From assembly GCF_035917975.1 (NCBI RefSeq), contig NZ_CP109130.1:3968001-4032000 (forward strand): DNA of 64,000 nt. The letters are read 5' to 3'. Both the position numbers and the translations under genes were made by a program. The first letter of the stretch is position 1; the number at the start of each line of letters is the position of its first letter. Shown here piece by piece: positions 37,848 to 47,801 of the stretch. Source of the DNA: Streptosporangium sp. NBC_01756 (lineage in GTDB: Bacteria > Actinomycetota > Actinomycetes > Streptosporangiales > Streptosporangiaceae). Below the pieces are notes generated by a model, which saw only the letters and a program-made list of their open reading frames with translations, did not search any database and had not been told where the DNA came from.

Positions 37848-39155
37848 GTGTCCGCATTGACGATCTTCACTTCCGCCACCGCCGTCGAAACCGCCGAAAC
37901 GGCCGTCCCCGCGACCCGCGTGTCCGACGACCGGCGCATCCCCGCCGTGCTCGGCTCGGACCTGGAGGTCCCGGTCAAGGGCGGCCGGCTCGTCCGCTAC
38001 GCCAACCTCGACTACGCCGCCAGCGCGCCCTGTCTGGAGCCGGTCAGCGCCGCCGTCGCCGCCGCGCTCCCGGCCTACTCCAGCGTCCACCGCGGTGCCG
38101 GATACGCCTCCCAGCTCACCACGGCCCGCTACGAGCAGGCCCGGCACACCGTCCGCGCCTTCGCCGGGGCGCGCCCGGACGATGCGGTGATCTTCACCCG
38201 GAACACCACCGACGCGACCAACCTGCTGGCCCGCAGCCTGCCCGCAGGCACCACCACCGTGGTCTTCGACACCGAGCACCACGCCTCGCTCCTGCCCTGG
38301 GCCGACGCCGTACGGCTCGCGCCCCCCGCCTTCCCCGGCGAGGCGGTCCGCGCCGCCGACGAGACGCTGGCCGGGATCGACGGCCCCAAGCTGCTGGTCG
38401 TGACCGCGGCCTCCAACGTCACGGGCGAGCTCTGGCCGATCGCGGCCCTGGCCCACATCGCGCACCGCCACGGCGCCCGCATCCTCGTCGACGCCGCCCA
38501 GCTCGTCCCGCACCGCCGTCTCAACCTGACCGCGCTGGACCTGGACTACGTCGTCTTCTCCGGCCACAAGCTCTACGCCCCCTTCGGGGTGGGCGCCCTG
38601 ATCGGCCGTGCCGACTGGCTGTCGGAGGCGGAGCCGTACCTGCGCGGCGGCGGCGCGGTGAAGGCCGTCGACGACGACGGGGCCGAGTGGCACACCGACC
38701 CGGAGGCCCGGCACGAGGCGGGCACCCCCAACGTCCTCGGTGCCATCGCCCTGGCCGCCGCCTGCGACGCGCTGACCGCCACCGGCTGGACCACGTTGCT
38801 CCGCGAGGAGGAGCGCCTCATCGGCCGCCTCCGGGCCGGGCTCCGCACCGTCGAGGGCGTCCACGAGCTGGCCCTGTGGGGGCCGGACCACCCCCGCGTC
38901 GGCATCGTCTCCTTCGTGGTGGACGGCTTCACCGCCCGCGAGGTCGCCGAGGTCCTCTCCGGGACGTACGGCATCGGCGTGCGCGACGGCAAGTTCTGCG
39001 CCCACCCCTTCGTCCGCCACCTCCTCGGCGCCAAGGACGGCGGCTGCGACGACGTCACCGCCTCCGCCGTCCGCGCCTCGATCGGGATCGGCACCACCAC
39101 CGAGCACGTCGACCGTCTGGTCGCCGCCCTGCGGGATCTTGTCTCACGGAGCTGA
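37848..39155 (+). CDS. class V aminotransferase (cysteine desulfurase-like), SAM-regulated
   Basis: 435 residues from the GTG at 37848, seven bases after AAGGAG. Upstream in-frame codons fall in the riboswitch and are rejected. Features: YANLDYAASAPCLEPV near the start, FTRNTTDATNLLA, VFDTEHHASLLPW, VDAAQLVPH and the PLP lysine in VFSGHKLYAPFG (~245). A cysteine in DGKFCAHPFVRHLLG lies where desulfurases have their mobile loop. SAM-IV control argues for a sulfur-metabolism role, for example cysteine or methionine-related desulfuration. Confidence 0.9.
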   Translation: MSALTIFTSATAVETAETAVPATRVSDDRRIPAVLGSDLEVPVKGGRLVRYANLDYAASAPCLEPVSAAVAAALPAYSSVHRGAGYASQLTTARYEQARHTVRAFAGARPDDAVIFTRNTTDATNLLARSLPAGTTTVVFDTEHHASLLPWADAVRLAPPAFPGEAVRAADETLAGIDGPKLLVVTAASNVTGELWPIAALAHIAHRHGARILVDAAQLVPHRRLNLTALDLDYVVFSGHKLYAPFGVGALIGRADWLSEAEPYLRGGGAVKAVDDDGAEWHTDPEARHEAGTPNVLGAIALAAACDALTATGWTTLLREEERLIGRLRAGLRTVEGVHELALWGPDHPRVGIVSFVVDGFTAREVAEVLSGTYGIGVRDGKFCAHPFVRHLLGAKDGGCDDVTASAVRASIGIGTTTEHVDRLVAALRDLVSRS

Positions 39156-39172
39156 CGTGACAGCATGGTCGT

Positions 39173-40369
39173 ATGACTGACCGTCGTGCCACGGGCGCGC
39201 CCCGGGAGATCAGCGTGGGCCTCGGCGCCGGGGCGGACGCCGTGCACGCCACGTCCGGCAAGGAGCTGGCGACCGAGGACATGGTCCTCAACATCGGGCC
39301 GCAGCACCCGTCCACACACGGGGTGCTGCGGTTGCGCCTCACCCTGGACGGGGAACGGATCAGCGCGGCCGAACCGATCGTGGGCTACATGCACCGCGGT
39401 GCGGAGAAGCTCTTCGAGGTGCGCGACTACCGGCAGATCATCGTGCTGGCCAACCGGCACGACTGGCTGTCGGCGTTCGCCAACGAGCTGGGGGTCGTGC
39501 TCGCGGTGGAGCGGATGCTCGGCATGGAGGTGCCGGTCCGGGCCGTCTGGATGCGCACGCTCATGGCCGAGCTCAACCGGGTGCTCAGCCACCTGATGTT
39601 CCTCGGCTCCTACCCGCTGGAGCTCGGCGCGCTCACCCCGGTCTTCTACGCGTTCCGGGAGCGCGAGACCCTCCAGGCCGTGATGGAGGAGATCTCCGGC
39701 GGGCGGATGCACTACATGTTCAACCGGGTCGGCGGCCTCAAGGAGGACGTGCCCGAGGGGTGGACGCACCGCGCCTCGCGCGCCGTCGCGGACGTGCGGC
39801 GGCGGCTGCCCGACATCGAGAACCTGATCGCCGGGAACGAGATCTTCCTGGCCCGCACGCTCGGGGTGGGCGTGCTGGACCGCGAGACGATCATGCAGTA
39901 CGGCGTGAGCGGCCCGATCGCCCGTGCCTCCGGGGTGGACATGGACCTGCGCAGGGACGAGCCCTACCTCGCCTACGGCGAACTGCCGGTCCGGGTCGTC
40001 ACCCGGTCGGCCGGAGACTGCCACGCCCGGTTCGAGGTGCTGCTGGAGCAGGTGAAGGTCTCCCTGGACCTGGCCGACGCCTGCCTGGAACGGCTCGGGG
40101 GGCTACCGCAGGGGCCGATCAACCAGCGCCTGCCCAAGGTGCTCAAGGTCCCCGAGGGACACACCTACGCCTGGACCGAGAACCCGCTCGGCATCAACGG
40201 CTACTACCTGGTCTCCCGCGGCGAGAAGACCCCCTGGCGGCTGAAGCTCCGCTCGGCCTCCTACAACAACGTCCAGGTGCTGCGCGAGATGCTCCCGGGC
40301 AACCTGCTGGCCGACATGGTCGCCATCCTGGGATCGATGTTCTTCGTCGTGGGTGACATCGACAAGTAG
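39173..40369 (+). CDS. nuoD: orphan NuoD-like (complex I 49-kDa) subunit
   Basis: 398 residues, with [48 protein letters not shown] and [13 protein letters not shown], all conserved quinone-site and interface segments of NuoD. The rest of the nuo operon is absent: flanking genes are the aminotransferase and DUF3180. Actinobacteria often carry such a second nuoD alone; it may replace the operon copy or serve another assembly. The ribosome site is poor; the start is the first Met in frame. Confidence 0.9.
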   Translation: MTDRRATGAPREISVGLGAGADAVHATSGKELATEDMVLNIGPQHPSTHGVLRLRLTLDGERISAAEPIVGYMHRGAEKLFEVRDYRQIIVLANRHDWLSAFANELGVVLAVERMLGMEVPVRAVWMRTLMAELNRVLSHLMFLGSYPLELGALTPVFYAFRERETLQAVMEEISGGRMHYMFNRVGGLKEDVPEGWTHRASRAVADVRRRLPDIENLIAGNEIFLARTLGVGVLDRETIMQYGVSGPIARASGVDMDLRRDEPYLAYGELPVRVVTRSAGDCHARFEVLLEQVKVSLDLADACLERLGGLPQGPINQRLPKVLKVPEGHTYAWTENPLGINGYYLVSRGEKTPWRLKLRSASYNNVQVLREMLPGNLLADMVAILGSMFFVVGDIDK

Positions 40370-40487
40370 CGGAAGCGGACGGCAGGGCGCATCGTCTCGA
40401 CCGGACGGCCGGACACGGTGGTGGGGCGGCCCCTGTGGCATCCGGACCACGGCGGGACATCGAGGAACGCCCCCGGCCGGCGGCCGT

Positions 40488-40955
40488 TCACATCGCGCCA
40501 GGGACCTGGCGATCCTCTTCGGGGTCCTTCGGCACCCTGCAGCAGTGCTCCAGGTAGAGGGCGGCGCAGATCAGCACCACACAGCCGAGGAACGAGCCTC
40601 CGGTGCTGAAGAAGTCGCGCTGGGGGATGCTCTGCTCCAGCATGTCGGCGGTGTAGAGGGCGAATCCGGCGAAGAGGCCGCCGAAGATCGCCCCGCCGTA
40701 CGCGGAGGCCTTGGCGAGGGCGGCCAGCCGCGCCACGGCCAGCGGCTCGACGGGCTTGGTGTCACCCCTGCGCTCGATCCTGGCCTTCGTCATCCAGCCG
40801 GTGTAGATCTCACCGATCGCCAGCAGCAGCACCGTGGGAGTCGCGGTCCACGGCATGGTCGGCAGGGATGAGTAGAGGGGCCTCAGCAGAGCCCAGGTGA
40901 CGACCGCGAACACGACGACAAGACCGACGAGCACGCCGGGACGGGTGGGCTTCAC
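40488..40955 (-). CDS. DUF3180 membrane protein
   Basis: 155 residues with four hydrophobic helices (GVLVGLVVVFAVVTWALLRP, TVLLLAIGEIYTGW, YGGAIFGGLFAGFALYTADM, FLGCVVLICAALYLEHCC). It starts at a GTG overlapping the folK stop (GTGA), the standard end of the actinobacterial folate operon. The GEIYTGW and EHCCRVPKDPE pieces fit DUF3180. Its role is unknown; constant linkage to folK suggests a folate-related or simply co-expressed membrane function. Confidence 0.9.
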   Translation of the reverse strand: MKPTRPGVLVGLVVVFAVVTWALLRPLYSSLPTMPWTATPTVLLLAIGEIYTGWMTKARIERRGDTKPVEPLAVARLAALAKASAYGGAIFGGLFAGFALYTADMLEQSIPQRDFFSTGGSFLGCVVLICAALYLEHCCRVPKDPEEDRQVPGAM

Positions 40956-41452
40956 ACGGGCCTCTGCAACGTCAGGTCGGCGCGGAGCCGTACGTCGTCC
41001 TGATCGAGCCCGGCCAGGAGGTCGGCGACCCGCCGACCGGACAGTGTCGCGTCGGGGTCGGCCTGCAACCAGGGCACCAGCACGAACGCGCGCTCGTGCG
41101 CCCTGGGGTGCGGCAGCGTCAGCTCGGGGTCGTCCGAGACGATGTCCCCCGCCGTGATCAGGTCGACGTCCAGGGTGCGCGCTCCCCAGCGCTCGGTACG
41201 GACCCGGCCGAAGGCGTTCTCCACGCCCAGAGCGCGTTCGAGGAGCGCCCGGGGCTCCACGGTGGTGGTCTGCGCGATCACCACCGCGTTGAGGTACGGT
41301 CCCTGCTCGGGACCGCCGACCGGCTCGGTCTCGTAGACCGGTGACACGGCGACGAAGTCGAGGCCGGGCGCGTCGAAGAGGGAGTCGAGTGCGCCCTGCA
41401 ACGTGTCGAACCGGTCACCCAGATTGCTGCCGAGCGCCAGCACGACCCTCAT
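40952..41452 (-). CDS. folK: 2-amino-4-hydroxy-6-hydroxymethyldihydropteridine pyrophosphokinase
   Basis: 166 residues. VVLALGSNLGDRFDTLQGAL opens the protein and RVRTERWGARTLDVDLI carries the metal-binding DxD; LPHPRAHERAFVLVPW completes the signature. It transfers pyrophosphate from ATP to hydroxymethyl-dihydropterin. It overlaps folB upstream by four bases and DUF3180 downstream by four. Confidence 0.96.
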   Translation of the reverse strand: MRVVLALGSNLGDRFDTLQGALDSLFDAPGLDFVAVSPVYETEPVGGPEQGPYLNAVVIAQTTTVEPRALLERALGVENAFGRVRTERWGARTLDVDLITAGDIVSDDPELTLPHPRAHERAFVLVPWLQADPDATLSGRRVADLLAGLDQDDVRLRADLTLQRPV

Positions 41453-41811
41453 GTCCGGCTCCGGGTGATCGTCACGATCACGTCGTCGAACGGTAGGGGG
41501 ATCGGCGCAGACGGTTTGTGCACACTCACCTCCGCCGACAGGACCTGCTCGCGGGCCAGGCAGACGTCCGCCAGGCGCTGGGCCAGCGTCTCGATCAGAT
41601 CGACCGGCTCGCCCTCCACGACCTTGACCAGGTCCTGGGCCAGCTCGCCGTAGTGCACGGTCCGGGTGAGGTCGTCGCCGGCCGCGGCGGGCGCCGTGTC
41701 GAGGAAGAGCGTGGCATCGACGACGAACTCCTGGCCGAGCTCACGCTCGGCGGCCAGTACGCCGTGCCGTCCCCGTGCCCGCAGACCCTTCACCGTGATC
41801 CGGTCCGTCAC
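41449..41811 (-). CDS. folB: dihydroneopterin aldolase
   Basis: 120 residues from the GTG at 41811, which overlaps the stop of the upstream gene (GTGA). RITVKGLRARGRHGVLAAER, the catalytic Glu/Lys region (YGELAQDLVKVVEGEPVDLIETL and VSVHKPSAPI) and normal length identify FolB. It makes hydroxymethyl-dihydropterin for FolK. Tight coupling on both sides fits one folate operon. Confidence 0.95.
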   Translation of the reverse strand: MTDRITVKGLRARGRHGVLAAERELGQEFVVDATLFLDTAPAAAGDDLTRTVHYGELAQDLVKVVEGEPVDLIETLAQRLADVCLAREQVLSAEVSVHKPSAPIPLPFDDVIVTITRSRT

Positions 41812-42245
41812 GCGGCCTCCTCCTCCTCTTCCTCGTCGCCTTGCAGCACCGGCGAGCCGTGGTGCAGCCAGAGCCGCCATCCCGCCGACGTCCTGATGAA
41901 GGTGTTGCTGGCCACCACTTTGCCCGCGGCGAAGCTGGAGTCGCCCTCGTCGCCCGCGGTGAGGATGTTCTCCTCACAGGTGAGCACGGCGACGTCGCCC
42001 AGGACCATGACCCGGACGTCGGTCAGCACGAACTGGATGTAGGGGGTGTTGGCCATGATGAGCGCCCAGGAGCGCAGCACCTCCTGCCGGCCGTTCACGA
42101 TCGGCCATCCCGGATGCACGCAGCTCACCTGCTCTCCGTCGATCTCCTCGGCCCAGATCTCGGTCATCCGGTCGAGGTCGGCGTTCTCGATCGCGGTGTA
42201 GAACGCCTGGTTGACCGTCTCGACGGCGGTGGTGTCGACGCTCAT
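41808..42245 (-). CDS. NTF2-like (SnoaL/DUF4440) protein in the folate operon
   Basis: 145 residues from the ATG at 42245, with AGGGAG upstream. The NTF2 fold pattern is clear: VNQAFYTAIENADLDRMTEIW, HPGWPIVNGRQEVLRSW, RVMVLGDVAVLTCEENI and GWRLWLHHGS. It ends in an acidic run of seven Glu/Asp. This gene regularly sits between folP and folB in Streptomyces and relatives. Its task is unproven; a missing phosphatase or helper in pterin synthesis is a guess. Confidence 0.88.
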   Translation of the reverse strand: MSVDTTAVETVNQAFYTAIENADLDRMTEIWAEEIDGEQVSCVHPGWPIVNGRQEVLRSWALIMANTPYIQFVLTDVRVMVLGDVAVLTCEENILTAGDEGDSSFAAGKVVASNTFIRTSAGWRLWLHHGSPVLQGDEEEEEEAA

Positions 42246-43093
42246 GCTCTCGCTCCCTGAACTGCGGCAGCCACACGGACGGCGTCCGCGTTCGGGCCTA
42301 CGTTGTGCACCCGCACGCACCATGCCCCGGCCTCTGCGACAAGGGCGGTCACGGCGAGCGTGGCGTCGTCACTACGACTGAAAGGGCGCGGCGTACCGTC
42401 CGGGTCGGCGAGCAGCCGGCCCAGGAAACGCTTCCGCGAGGCCCCGATGATGAGCGGGTAGCCCAGCTCGGCGAGCCGGCCGATCCCCGCGATCAGAGCC
42501 CAGTTGTGCTCGGGGTTCTTGGAGAAGCCCAGTCCAGGGTCCAGCACGATCTGATCTTCGGACACCCCCTCGGCGAGCACGGAGGCGACCCGCTTGGAGA
42601 TCTCCTCCCGCACCTCGGTCACGACGTCGCCGTAGACCGCCCTGCTGTTCATGGCATGGCTGTGTCCCCGCCAGTGCATCACCACGTACGTCACTCCGGA
42701 CTCGGCGACGACCCGTGGCATCGCCGGGTCGGCCAGGCCGCCGCTGACGTCGTTGACCAGCTTCGCACCGGCCGCCACGGCCGCCTGCGCCACCTCGGCC
42801 CGCATGGTGTCGACACTGACCGTGACACCTTCCCGGCTCAGCTCCCTGATGACCGGTTCGACCCGGGCCAGCTCCTCCTCAAGCGACACCCGCGCCGCCC
42901 CGGGCCTGGTGGACTCACCGCCCACATCGACGATGTCGGCGCCCTGCTCGACCAGCTCCAGGCCGTGCCGTACGGCTGTCGCCGGGTCGAACCACCGGCC
43001 GCCGTCGGAGAACGAGTCAGGGGTCACGTTGACCACGCCCATAACCAGGCATCGGCCCTCATCGGGCATGCCGGGCACATTCCACGTAGTCAT
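42242..43093 (-). CDS. folP: dihydropteroate synthase
   Basis: 283 residues from the ATG at 43093 (MTTWNVPGMPDEGRC); an upstream ATG at 43129 in frame is possible. LVMGVVNVTPDSFSDGG, IVDVGGESTRPGA, VNDVSGG, LDPGLGFSKNPEHNW and IIGASRKRFLG are the sulfonamide-target active-site loops. It condenses pABA with the pterin pyrophosphate. No good ribosome site precedes, so leaderless initiation is possible. It overlaps the NTF2-like gene by four bases. Confidence 0.95.
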   Translation of the reverse strand: MTTWNVPGMPDEGRCLVMGVVNVTPDSFSDGGRWFDPATAVRHGLELVEQGADIVDVGGESTRPGAARVSLEEELARVEPVIRELSREGVTVSVDTMRAEVAQAAVAAGAKLVNDVSGGLADPAMPRVVAESGVTYVVMHWRGHSHAMNSRAVYGDVVTEVREEISKRVASVLAEGVSEDQIVLDPGLGFSKNPEHNWALIAGIGRLAELGYPLIIGASRKRFLGRLLADPDGTPRPFSRSDDATLAVTALVAEAGAWCVRVHNVGPNADAVRVAAAVQGARA

Positions 43094-43296
43094 GCGGATA
43101 AGCCTAGGCGTTGCGCGCTCTTCGCCCATCCTGCGGGTCCAGCTTGTGCCATAACCAATCTTCCCGCCCTTATCTGTCCCGGTCAGCTGATCGGAGAGCG
43201 TTCGGATCCTGCTGGACTTGGCAAGTGTGGAGATATTAGCCCGAGCACGGCGAGCCTGGAGGGTTTTCGGATCGTGGCATAACGCAGAAACCCCGC

Positions 43297-43318
43297 CCGG
43301 GCCGCCGTAGCGGCCCGG
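43297..43318 (-). terminator. hairpin between folE and folP
   Basis: CCGGGCCGC-CGTA-GCGGCCCGG, a perfect nine-base stem with four-base loop, lies 40 bases past the folE stop. On the transcript side GGGGTTTC follows. It separates ftsH-folE from the folP operon. Confidence 0.7.
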
Positions 43319-43357
43319 AACAGGGCAGATGTCTGCGGGCAACGACTCGGCTCGGAC

Positions 43358-43939
43358 TCAGCGGAGGATGAGGGCCATCGCTTCGGCGCGGGTCTTGTCG
43401 CTCTTGCGGAAGTCACCGCGCACGGCCGAGGTGATGGTCTTGGCGCCGGGCTTGCGGACACCGCGCATGGTCATGCAGAGGTGTTCGCACTCGACCACGA
43501 CGATGACCCCGCGGGGCTCCAGCACCCTCATGAGCGCGTCGGCGACCTGGGAGGTCATCCGCTCCTGCACCTGAGGGCGGCGGGCGTAGACGTCGATCAG
43601 CCGGGCGAGCTTGGACAGGCCGGTGACCTGACCCTTCTCGTTCGGGATGTAGCCGATGTGGGCGACGCCGTGGAACGGCACCAGGTGGTGTTCGCAGGTG
43701 GAGTAGACCTCGATGTCGCGGACGAGCACCATCTCGTCGTGATCGACGTCGAAGACCGTGGTCAGCACGTCTTCCGGGGTCTGCCCCAGCCCGGCGAACT
43801 GCTCCGCGTAGGCGCGGGCGACGCGGGCCGGGGTGTCCTGCAGACCGTCCCGGTCCGGATCCTCACCGATCGCGAGCAGAATCTCGCGAACGGCCTTCTC
43901 GATCCGGGCCGAGTCGACCTCCAACGGCTTGGCACTCAC
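43358..43939 (-). CDS. folE: GTP cyclohydrolase I
   Basis: 193 residues. Zinc ligands and active site are visible in [20 protein letters not shown] and [38 protein letters not shown] is the family's helical signature. It turns GTP into dihydroneopterin triphosphate, the entry to folate. The start lies two bases past the ftsH stop, so both are one transcript, followed by a hairpin. Confidence 0.97.
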   Translation of the reverse strand: MSAKPLEVDSARIEKAVREILLAIGEDPDRDGLQDTPARVARAYAEQFAGLGQTPEDVLTTVFDVDHDEMVLVRDIEVYSTCEHHLVPFHGVAHIGYIPNEKGQVTGLSKLARLIDVYARRPQVQERMTSQVADALMRVLEPRGVIVVVECEHLCMTMRGVRKPGAKTITSAVRGDFRKSDKTRAEAMALILR

Positions 43940-43941
43940 GC

Positions 43942-45912
43942 TCAGTTACCGTCCCTGGGCACGGAGTCCGCGTGGCTCGTACCCGCGGGGAGTGCGCCGT
44001 TGCCGGACTGCTCCTTCGGGGTCAGAATCGGCGGGCGGTCCGAGGGGAGCCGCTTGCCGTAACCGGAGTAGGAGGGGCGCTTCTCCCTGACGACCACCGG
44101 CGCGAAGATCTGCAGCACCTGGTCGCGGGAGAGCGTCTCCTTCTCCATGAGCTCCAGCACGAGGTTGTCCAGCACGTCGCGGTATTCGACGAGGATCTCC
44201 CAGGCCTGGTCGTGGCCGGCCTCGATCATGCGGCGCACCTCCTCGTCGATCGTGGAAGCGATCTTCTCGGAGTAGTCGCGCTCGTGACCCATCTCCCGGC
44301 CGAGGAAGACCTCGGCGTTGCCGGAGCCGAACTTGCGGGCGCCGAGCTGCTCGCTCATGCCGTACTCGGTGACCATGCGGCGGGCGATGGAGGTGGCCTT
44401 CTCGATGTCGTTGGAGGCACCGGTGGTCGGCTCGTGGAACACGAGCTCCTCCGCCGTGCGACCGCCCAGCAGCATCGCGAGCTGGTCCATCATCTCCGAG
44501 CGGGTCGCGAGGAACTTGTCCTCCATCGGCAGCGTCATCGTGTAACCGAGGGCACGGCCGCGGGACAGGATCGTGATCTTGTGAACCGGGTCGGAGTTGG
44601 GCAGCGCGTGCGCGACCAGGGCGTGACCGCCCTCGTGGTACGCGATCATCTTCTTTTCCTGATCCGACATGACGCGGGACTTGCGCTCCGGCCCCGCCAT
44701 CACCCGGTCGATCGATTCCTCGAGCATCTCCATCGAGATCAGCTTCTGGTCCGCGCGGGCGGTGAGCAGCGCGGCCTCGTTGATCACGTTGGCCAGGTCG
44801 GCACCGGTGAAACCGGGCGTCCGGCGGGCGATGACGTCGAGGTCGACGCCCTCGGCGAACGGCTTGCCGCGGCCGTGCACCCGGAGGATGCCCTTGCGGC
44901 CCTCCAGGTCGGGGCGGTCGACGGTGACCTGCCGGTCGAAGCGGCCCGGGCGGAGCAGCGCCGGGTCCAGGATGTCGGGCCGGTTGGTCGCGGCGATCAG
45001 GATCACGCCGCCCTTGACGTCGAAGCCGTCCATCTCGACGAGGAGCTGGTTCAGCGTCTGCTCGCGCTCGTCGTGCCCGCCGCCGAGACCGGCGCCGCGG
45101 TGACGGCCCACCGCGTCGATCTCGTCGATGAAGATGATCGCCGGTGCGTTCGTCTTGGCCTGCTCGAACAGGTCGCGGACCCGCGAGGCGCCGACACCGA
45201 CGAACATCTCGACGAAGTCGGAGCCGGAGATCGAGTAGAACGGCACGCCGGCCTCACCGGCGACGGCCCTGGCGAGCAGGGTCTTGCCGGTTCCGGGGGG
45301 GCCGTAGAGCAGGACGCCCTTGGGGATCTTCGCGCCGATCGCCTGGAACTTGGCCGGGGCCTGCAGGAACTCCTTGATCTCCTGGAGCTCCTCGATGGCC
45401 TCGTCCGCGCCCGCGACGTCGGCGAAGGTGGTCTTCGGCGTGTCCTTGGTGATGAGCTTGGCCTTCGACTTCCCGAAGTTCATCACCCGGGAGCCGCCGC
45501 CCTGCATCTGGTTCATGACGAACAGGAGGAGCAGCACGATGACGACGATCGGCAGGAAGCTCACCAGAAGACTGAGGAGGAAGCTGTCCCTCGGCACGTC
45601 GACGGTGTAGCCCTTGCTCAGCTTCTGCGCCTTGGCGGCGGTCTGGAGCCGGTCGGCGAGCTGAACGCCCTGCCCGGTCACCCACGCGGAGTAGTAGCGC
45701 TTGCCGTCGGTCGTGGTGACCTCGATGCGCTGATCCTTGTCGATGATCGTGGCGTTGGAGACCTTGCCCTCGTCGATCAAGCTGACGATCTTCGAGGTGT
45801 CGGTCTTCTCGTAGTTGCTGTCGCCGCCCCACATCGTGGTGACGAGCAGGAGCAGTACGACGATGCCCAGGATCCACAGCAGTGGCCCACGTGTAAATCG
45901 CTTGAGATCCAT
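43942..45912 (-). CDS. ftsH: ATP-dependent zinc metalloprotease FtsH
   Basis: 656 residues from the ATG at 45912 (MDLKRFTRG). Two membrane helices ([37 protein letters not shown]) flank the extracytoplasmic domain. Next come Walker [20 protein letters not shown], Walker [32 protein letters not shown], and the protease zinc site HEGGH. It degrades membrane and some soluble proteins. The adjoining hpt-ftsH-folE order is conserved in actinobacteria. The start has only weak purine pairing. Confidence 0.97.
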   Translation of the reverse strand: MDLKRFTRGPLLWILGIVVLLLLVTTMWGGDSNYEKTDTSKIVSLIDEGKVSNATIIDKDQRIEVTTTDGKRYYSAWVTGQGVQLADRLQTAAKAQKLSKGYTVDVPRDSFLLSLLVSFLPIVVIVLLLLFVMNQMQGGGSRVMNFGKSKAKLITKDTPKTTFADVAGADEAIEELQEIKEFLQAPAKFQAIGAKIPKGVLLYGPPGTGKTLLARAVAGEAGVPFYSISGSDFVEMFVGVGASRVRDLFEQAKTNAPAIIFIDEIDAVGRHRGAGLGGGHDEREQTLNQLLVEMDGFDVKGGVILIAATNRPDILDPALLRPGRFDRQVTVDRPDLEGRKGILRVHGRGKPFAEGVDLDVIARRTPGFTGADLANVINEAALLTARADQKLISMEMLEESIDRVMAGPERKSRVMSDQEKKMIAYHEGGHALVAHALPNSDPVHKITILSRGRALGYTMTLPMEDKFLATRSEMMDQLAMLLGGRTAEELVFHEPTTGASNDIEKATSIARRMVTEYGMSEQLGARKFGSGNAEVFLGREMGHERDYSEKIASTIDEEVRRMIEAGHDQAWEILVEYRDVLDNLVLELMEKETLSRDQVLQIFAPVVVREKRPSYSGYGKRLPSDRPPILTPKEQSGNGALPAGTSHADSVPRDGN

Positions 45913-46194
45913 CCGATGCGGAACCCCGGCGGGCCCGTCCCTTCCTGACCAAGGCCTGGCACCCCGGGCGAACCCGGGGTTCGCGGTATCCCTAACCGCT
46001 CCAACTGACTCCCCGGAGATGCCCTTGAAGGTCATCTCTTCGGAGTCCGAAGGTACACCGGTGTGCCGCGCGGAGTAACCGCCCAGGCGTTACCGGCTTT
46101 GCCCTACCAACGTACGTCAAGTAGGCCGGTGTTCCCCGCCGGTATGACCAATGTCGCCTCCTGTGGAGGGTGCGCTTCGCGCAGGGCGTACTTT

Positions 46195-46752
46195 TCAGCC
46201 CGCTCCATATACGTGCGGGGCAAGGGTCCCGATGAAAGGAAGATTGCGGTATCGCTCTGCGTAGTCGAGGCCGTAACCGATGACGAACTCATTCGGAATG
46301 TCGAACCCGACGTATTTCACGTCGATCGGCACCTTGACCGCGTCCGGCTTGCGCAGCGCGGCGCAGATCTCCACCGAGGCCGGATTCCGCGACTTCAGGT
46401 TGTGCACCAGCCACGACAGGGTCAGTCCGGAGTCGATGATGTCCTCGACGACCAGCACGTGGCGGCCGGCGATATCGGTGTCCAGGTCCTTCAGGACGCG
46501 TACGACGCCCGAGGACTTGGTGCCCGCGCCGTAGGACGAGACGGCCATCCAGTCCATCTGAACCGGCAGGTGCAGGGCCCTGGCCAGATCGGCCATGACC
46601 ATGACCGCCCCCTTGAGGACACCGACGATCAGCAGGTCCTTGCCCGCGTAATCCTCGTCGATCCGGCTCGCGATCTCCTTGATCTTGGCCTGGAGCTCTT
46701 CCTCCGGGATGAGGACCTTGGAGATGTCCTTGCCCATGTCGGCTGCGTCCAC
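46195..46752 (-). CDS. hpt: hypoxanthine phosphoribosyltransferase
   Basis: 185 residues. The PRPP loop [18 protein letters not shown], the flexible loop region [14 protein letters not shown], and [32 protein letters not shown] are diagnostic. It salvages hypoxanthine and guanine. It begins 11 bases after tilS, the usual tilS-hpt-ftsH arrangement. Confidence 0.97.
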   Translation of the reverse strand: MDAADMGKDISKVLIPEEELQAKIKEIASRIDEDYAGKDLLIVGVLKGAVMVMADLARALHLPVQMDWMAVSSYGAGTKSSGVVRVLKDLDTDIAGRHVLVVEDIIDSGLTLSWLVHNLKSRNPASVEICAALRKPDAVKVPIDVKYVGFDIPNEFVIGYGLDYAERYRNLPFIGTLAPHVYGAG

Positions 46753-46763
46753 CTGGGATTTCC

Positions 46764-47786
46764 TTACGAGACGGGGCTGACTGACTGTCTGGCGAGTATC
46801 AGGGTGTCATACCGGCGGACCGCCCCAACCCCCCCGGGGACCTCTATCCGCCGCTGTCCGTGCCAGTCGGTGACGAGCCGGTCCAGTTGGCGGACGTGCG
46901 ACGCGGCGAGCGTGCCCGCCGGGGCTCCCGCCTCGATCGCGGCCCGCCGCAACACCCGCCGCCGCACCGCGGCGGGCAGGTTCTCCAGTGCCGGTACGGC
47001 CACCATCACCGCCCCGATATCGCTTAAAGCTGAATCGGTGACGACCGTCCGCGCGTAGACCTCCTCGGCCCAGCCGTCGAGGGCGTCGGCGTCGTCCCGG
47101 CACAGGGCCGCGGTCCGGGCGAGCGCCTCGGCGACCCCGGGACCGAGCTCGTCCTCCAGGGCCGGCAGCAGCCGGTCGCGGACCCGGACACGGGTGTAGC
47201 GAGGGTCGAGGTTGTGCGGGTCCTCCCACGGAGAGAGCCCGAGCGCCGTGCAGGCCGCCACGGTCGTCCGGCGGCCGAGCTCCAGCAGCGGGCGCCGGTA
47301 GAGCCCCGTCCGCGCGGGCATCCCCGCCAGCGACCGCGTGCCGCTCCCCCGGGCCAGCCGGAGCAGCACGGTCTCGGCCTGGTCGTCCCTGGTGTGCCCG
47401 AGCAGCACGGCCACCGCCCCCAGCCTCCCCGCGGCCTCCGACAGCGCCGCGTACCGTGCCTGCCTGGCCGCCGCCTCGGGGCCGCCGAAGACCCCCACGG
47501 AGACACTCAGCGGTTCGGCGGGGACGAGCCCGAGGGTGGCCGCGAGCCGTACGACATCGGCGGCCTGGTCCGCGGAGCCCGGCTGAAGACCGTGGTCGAC
47601 CGTCAGCAGGCCGGCGCGGAGCCCGGCACGGGACGCCACGAACCCCAACCCGGCCGCGAGCGCCAGGGAGTCGGCGCCACCGCTGCACGCGACCAGCACG
47701 AGGGCGCCGGGCTCCACATCGTCCAGGGCGTGCCGTACGGCACGGCGGACGTCGGCGACGGCGGGAGGCGGACCCATGCCCGCCAT
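46764..47786 (-). CDS. tilS: tRNA(Ile)-lysidine synthase
   Basis: 340 residues from the ATG at 47786, preceded by GGAGGCGGGACA. The PP-loop motif [16 protein letters not shown] is followed by VDHGLQPGS and [20 protein letters not shown], the typical TilS N-terminal domain; the C-terminal part is reduced, as in other actinobacteria. It modifies C34 of the AUA-reading tRNA-Ile and is essential. Confidence 0.96.
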   Translation of the reverse strand: MAGMGPPPAVADVRRAVRHALDDVEPGALVLVACSGGADSLALAAGLGFVASRAGLRAGLLTVDHGLQPGSADQAADVVRLAATLGLVPAEPLSVSVGVFGGPEAAARQARYAALSEAAGRLGAVAVLLGHTRDDQAETVLLRLARGSGTRSLAGMPARTGLYRRPLLELGRRTTVAACTALGLSPWEDPHNLDPRYTRVRVRDRLLPALEDELGPGVAEALARTAALCRDDADALDGWAEEVYARTVVTDSALSDIGAVMVAVPALENLPAAVRRRVLRRAAIEAGAPAGTLAASHVRQLDRLVTDWHGQRRIEVPGGVGAVRRYDTLILARQSVSPVS

Positions 47787-47801
47787 TGTCCCGCCTCCAC
47801 C

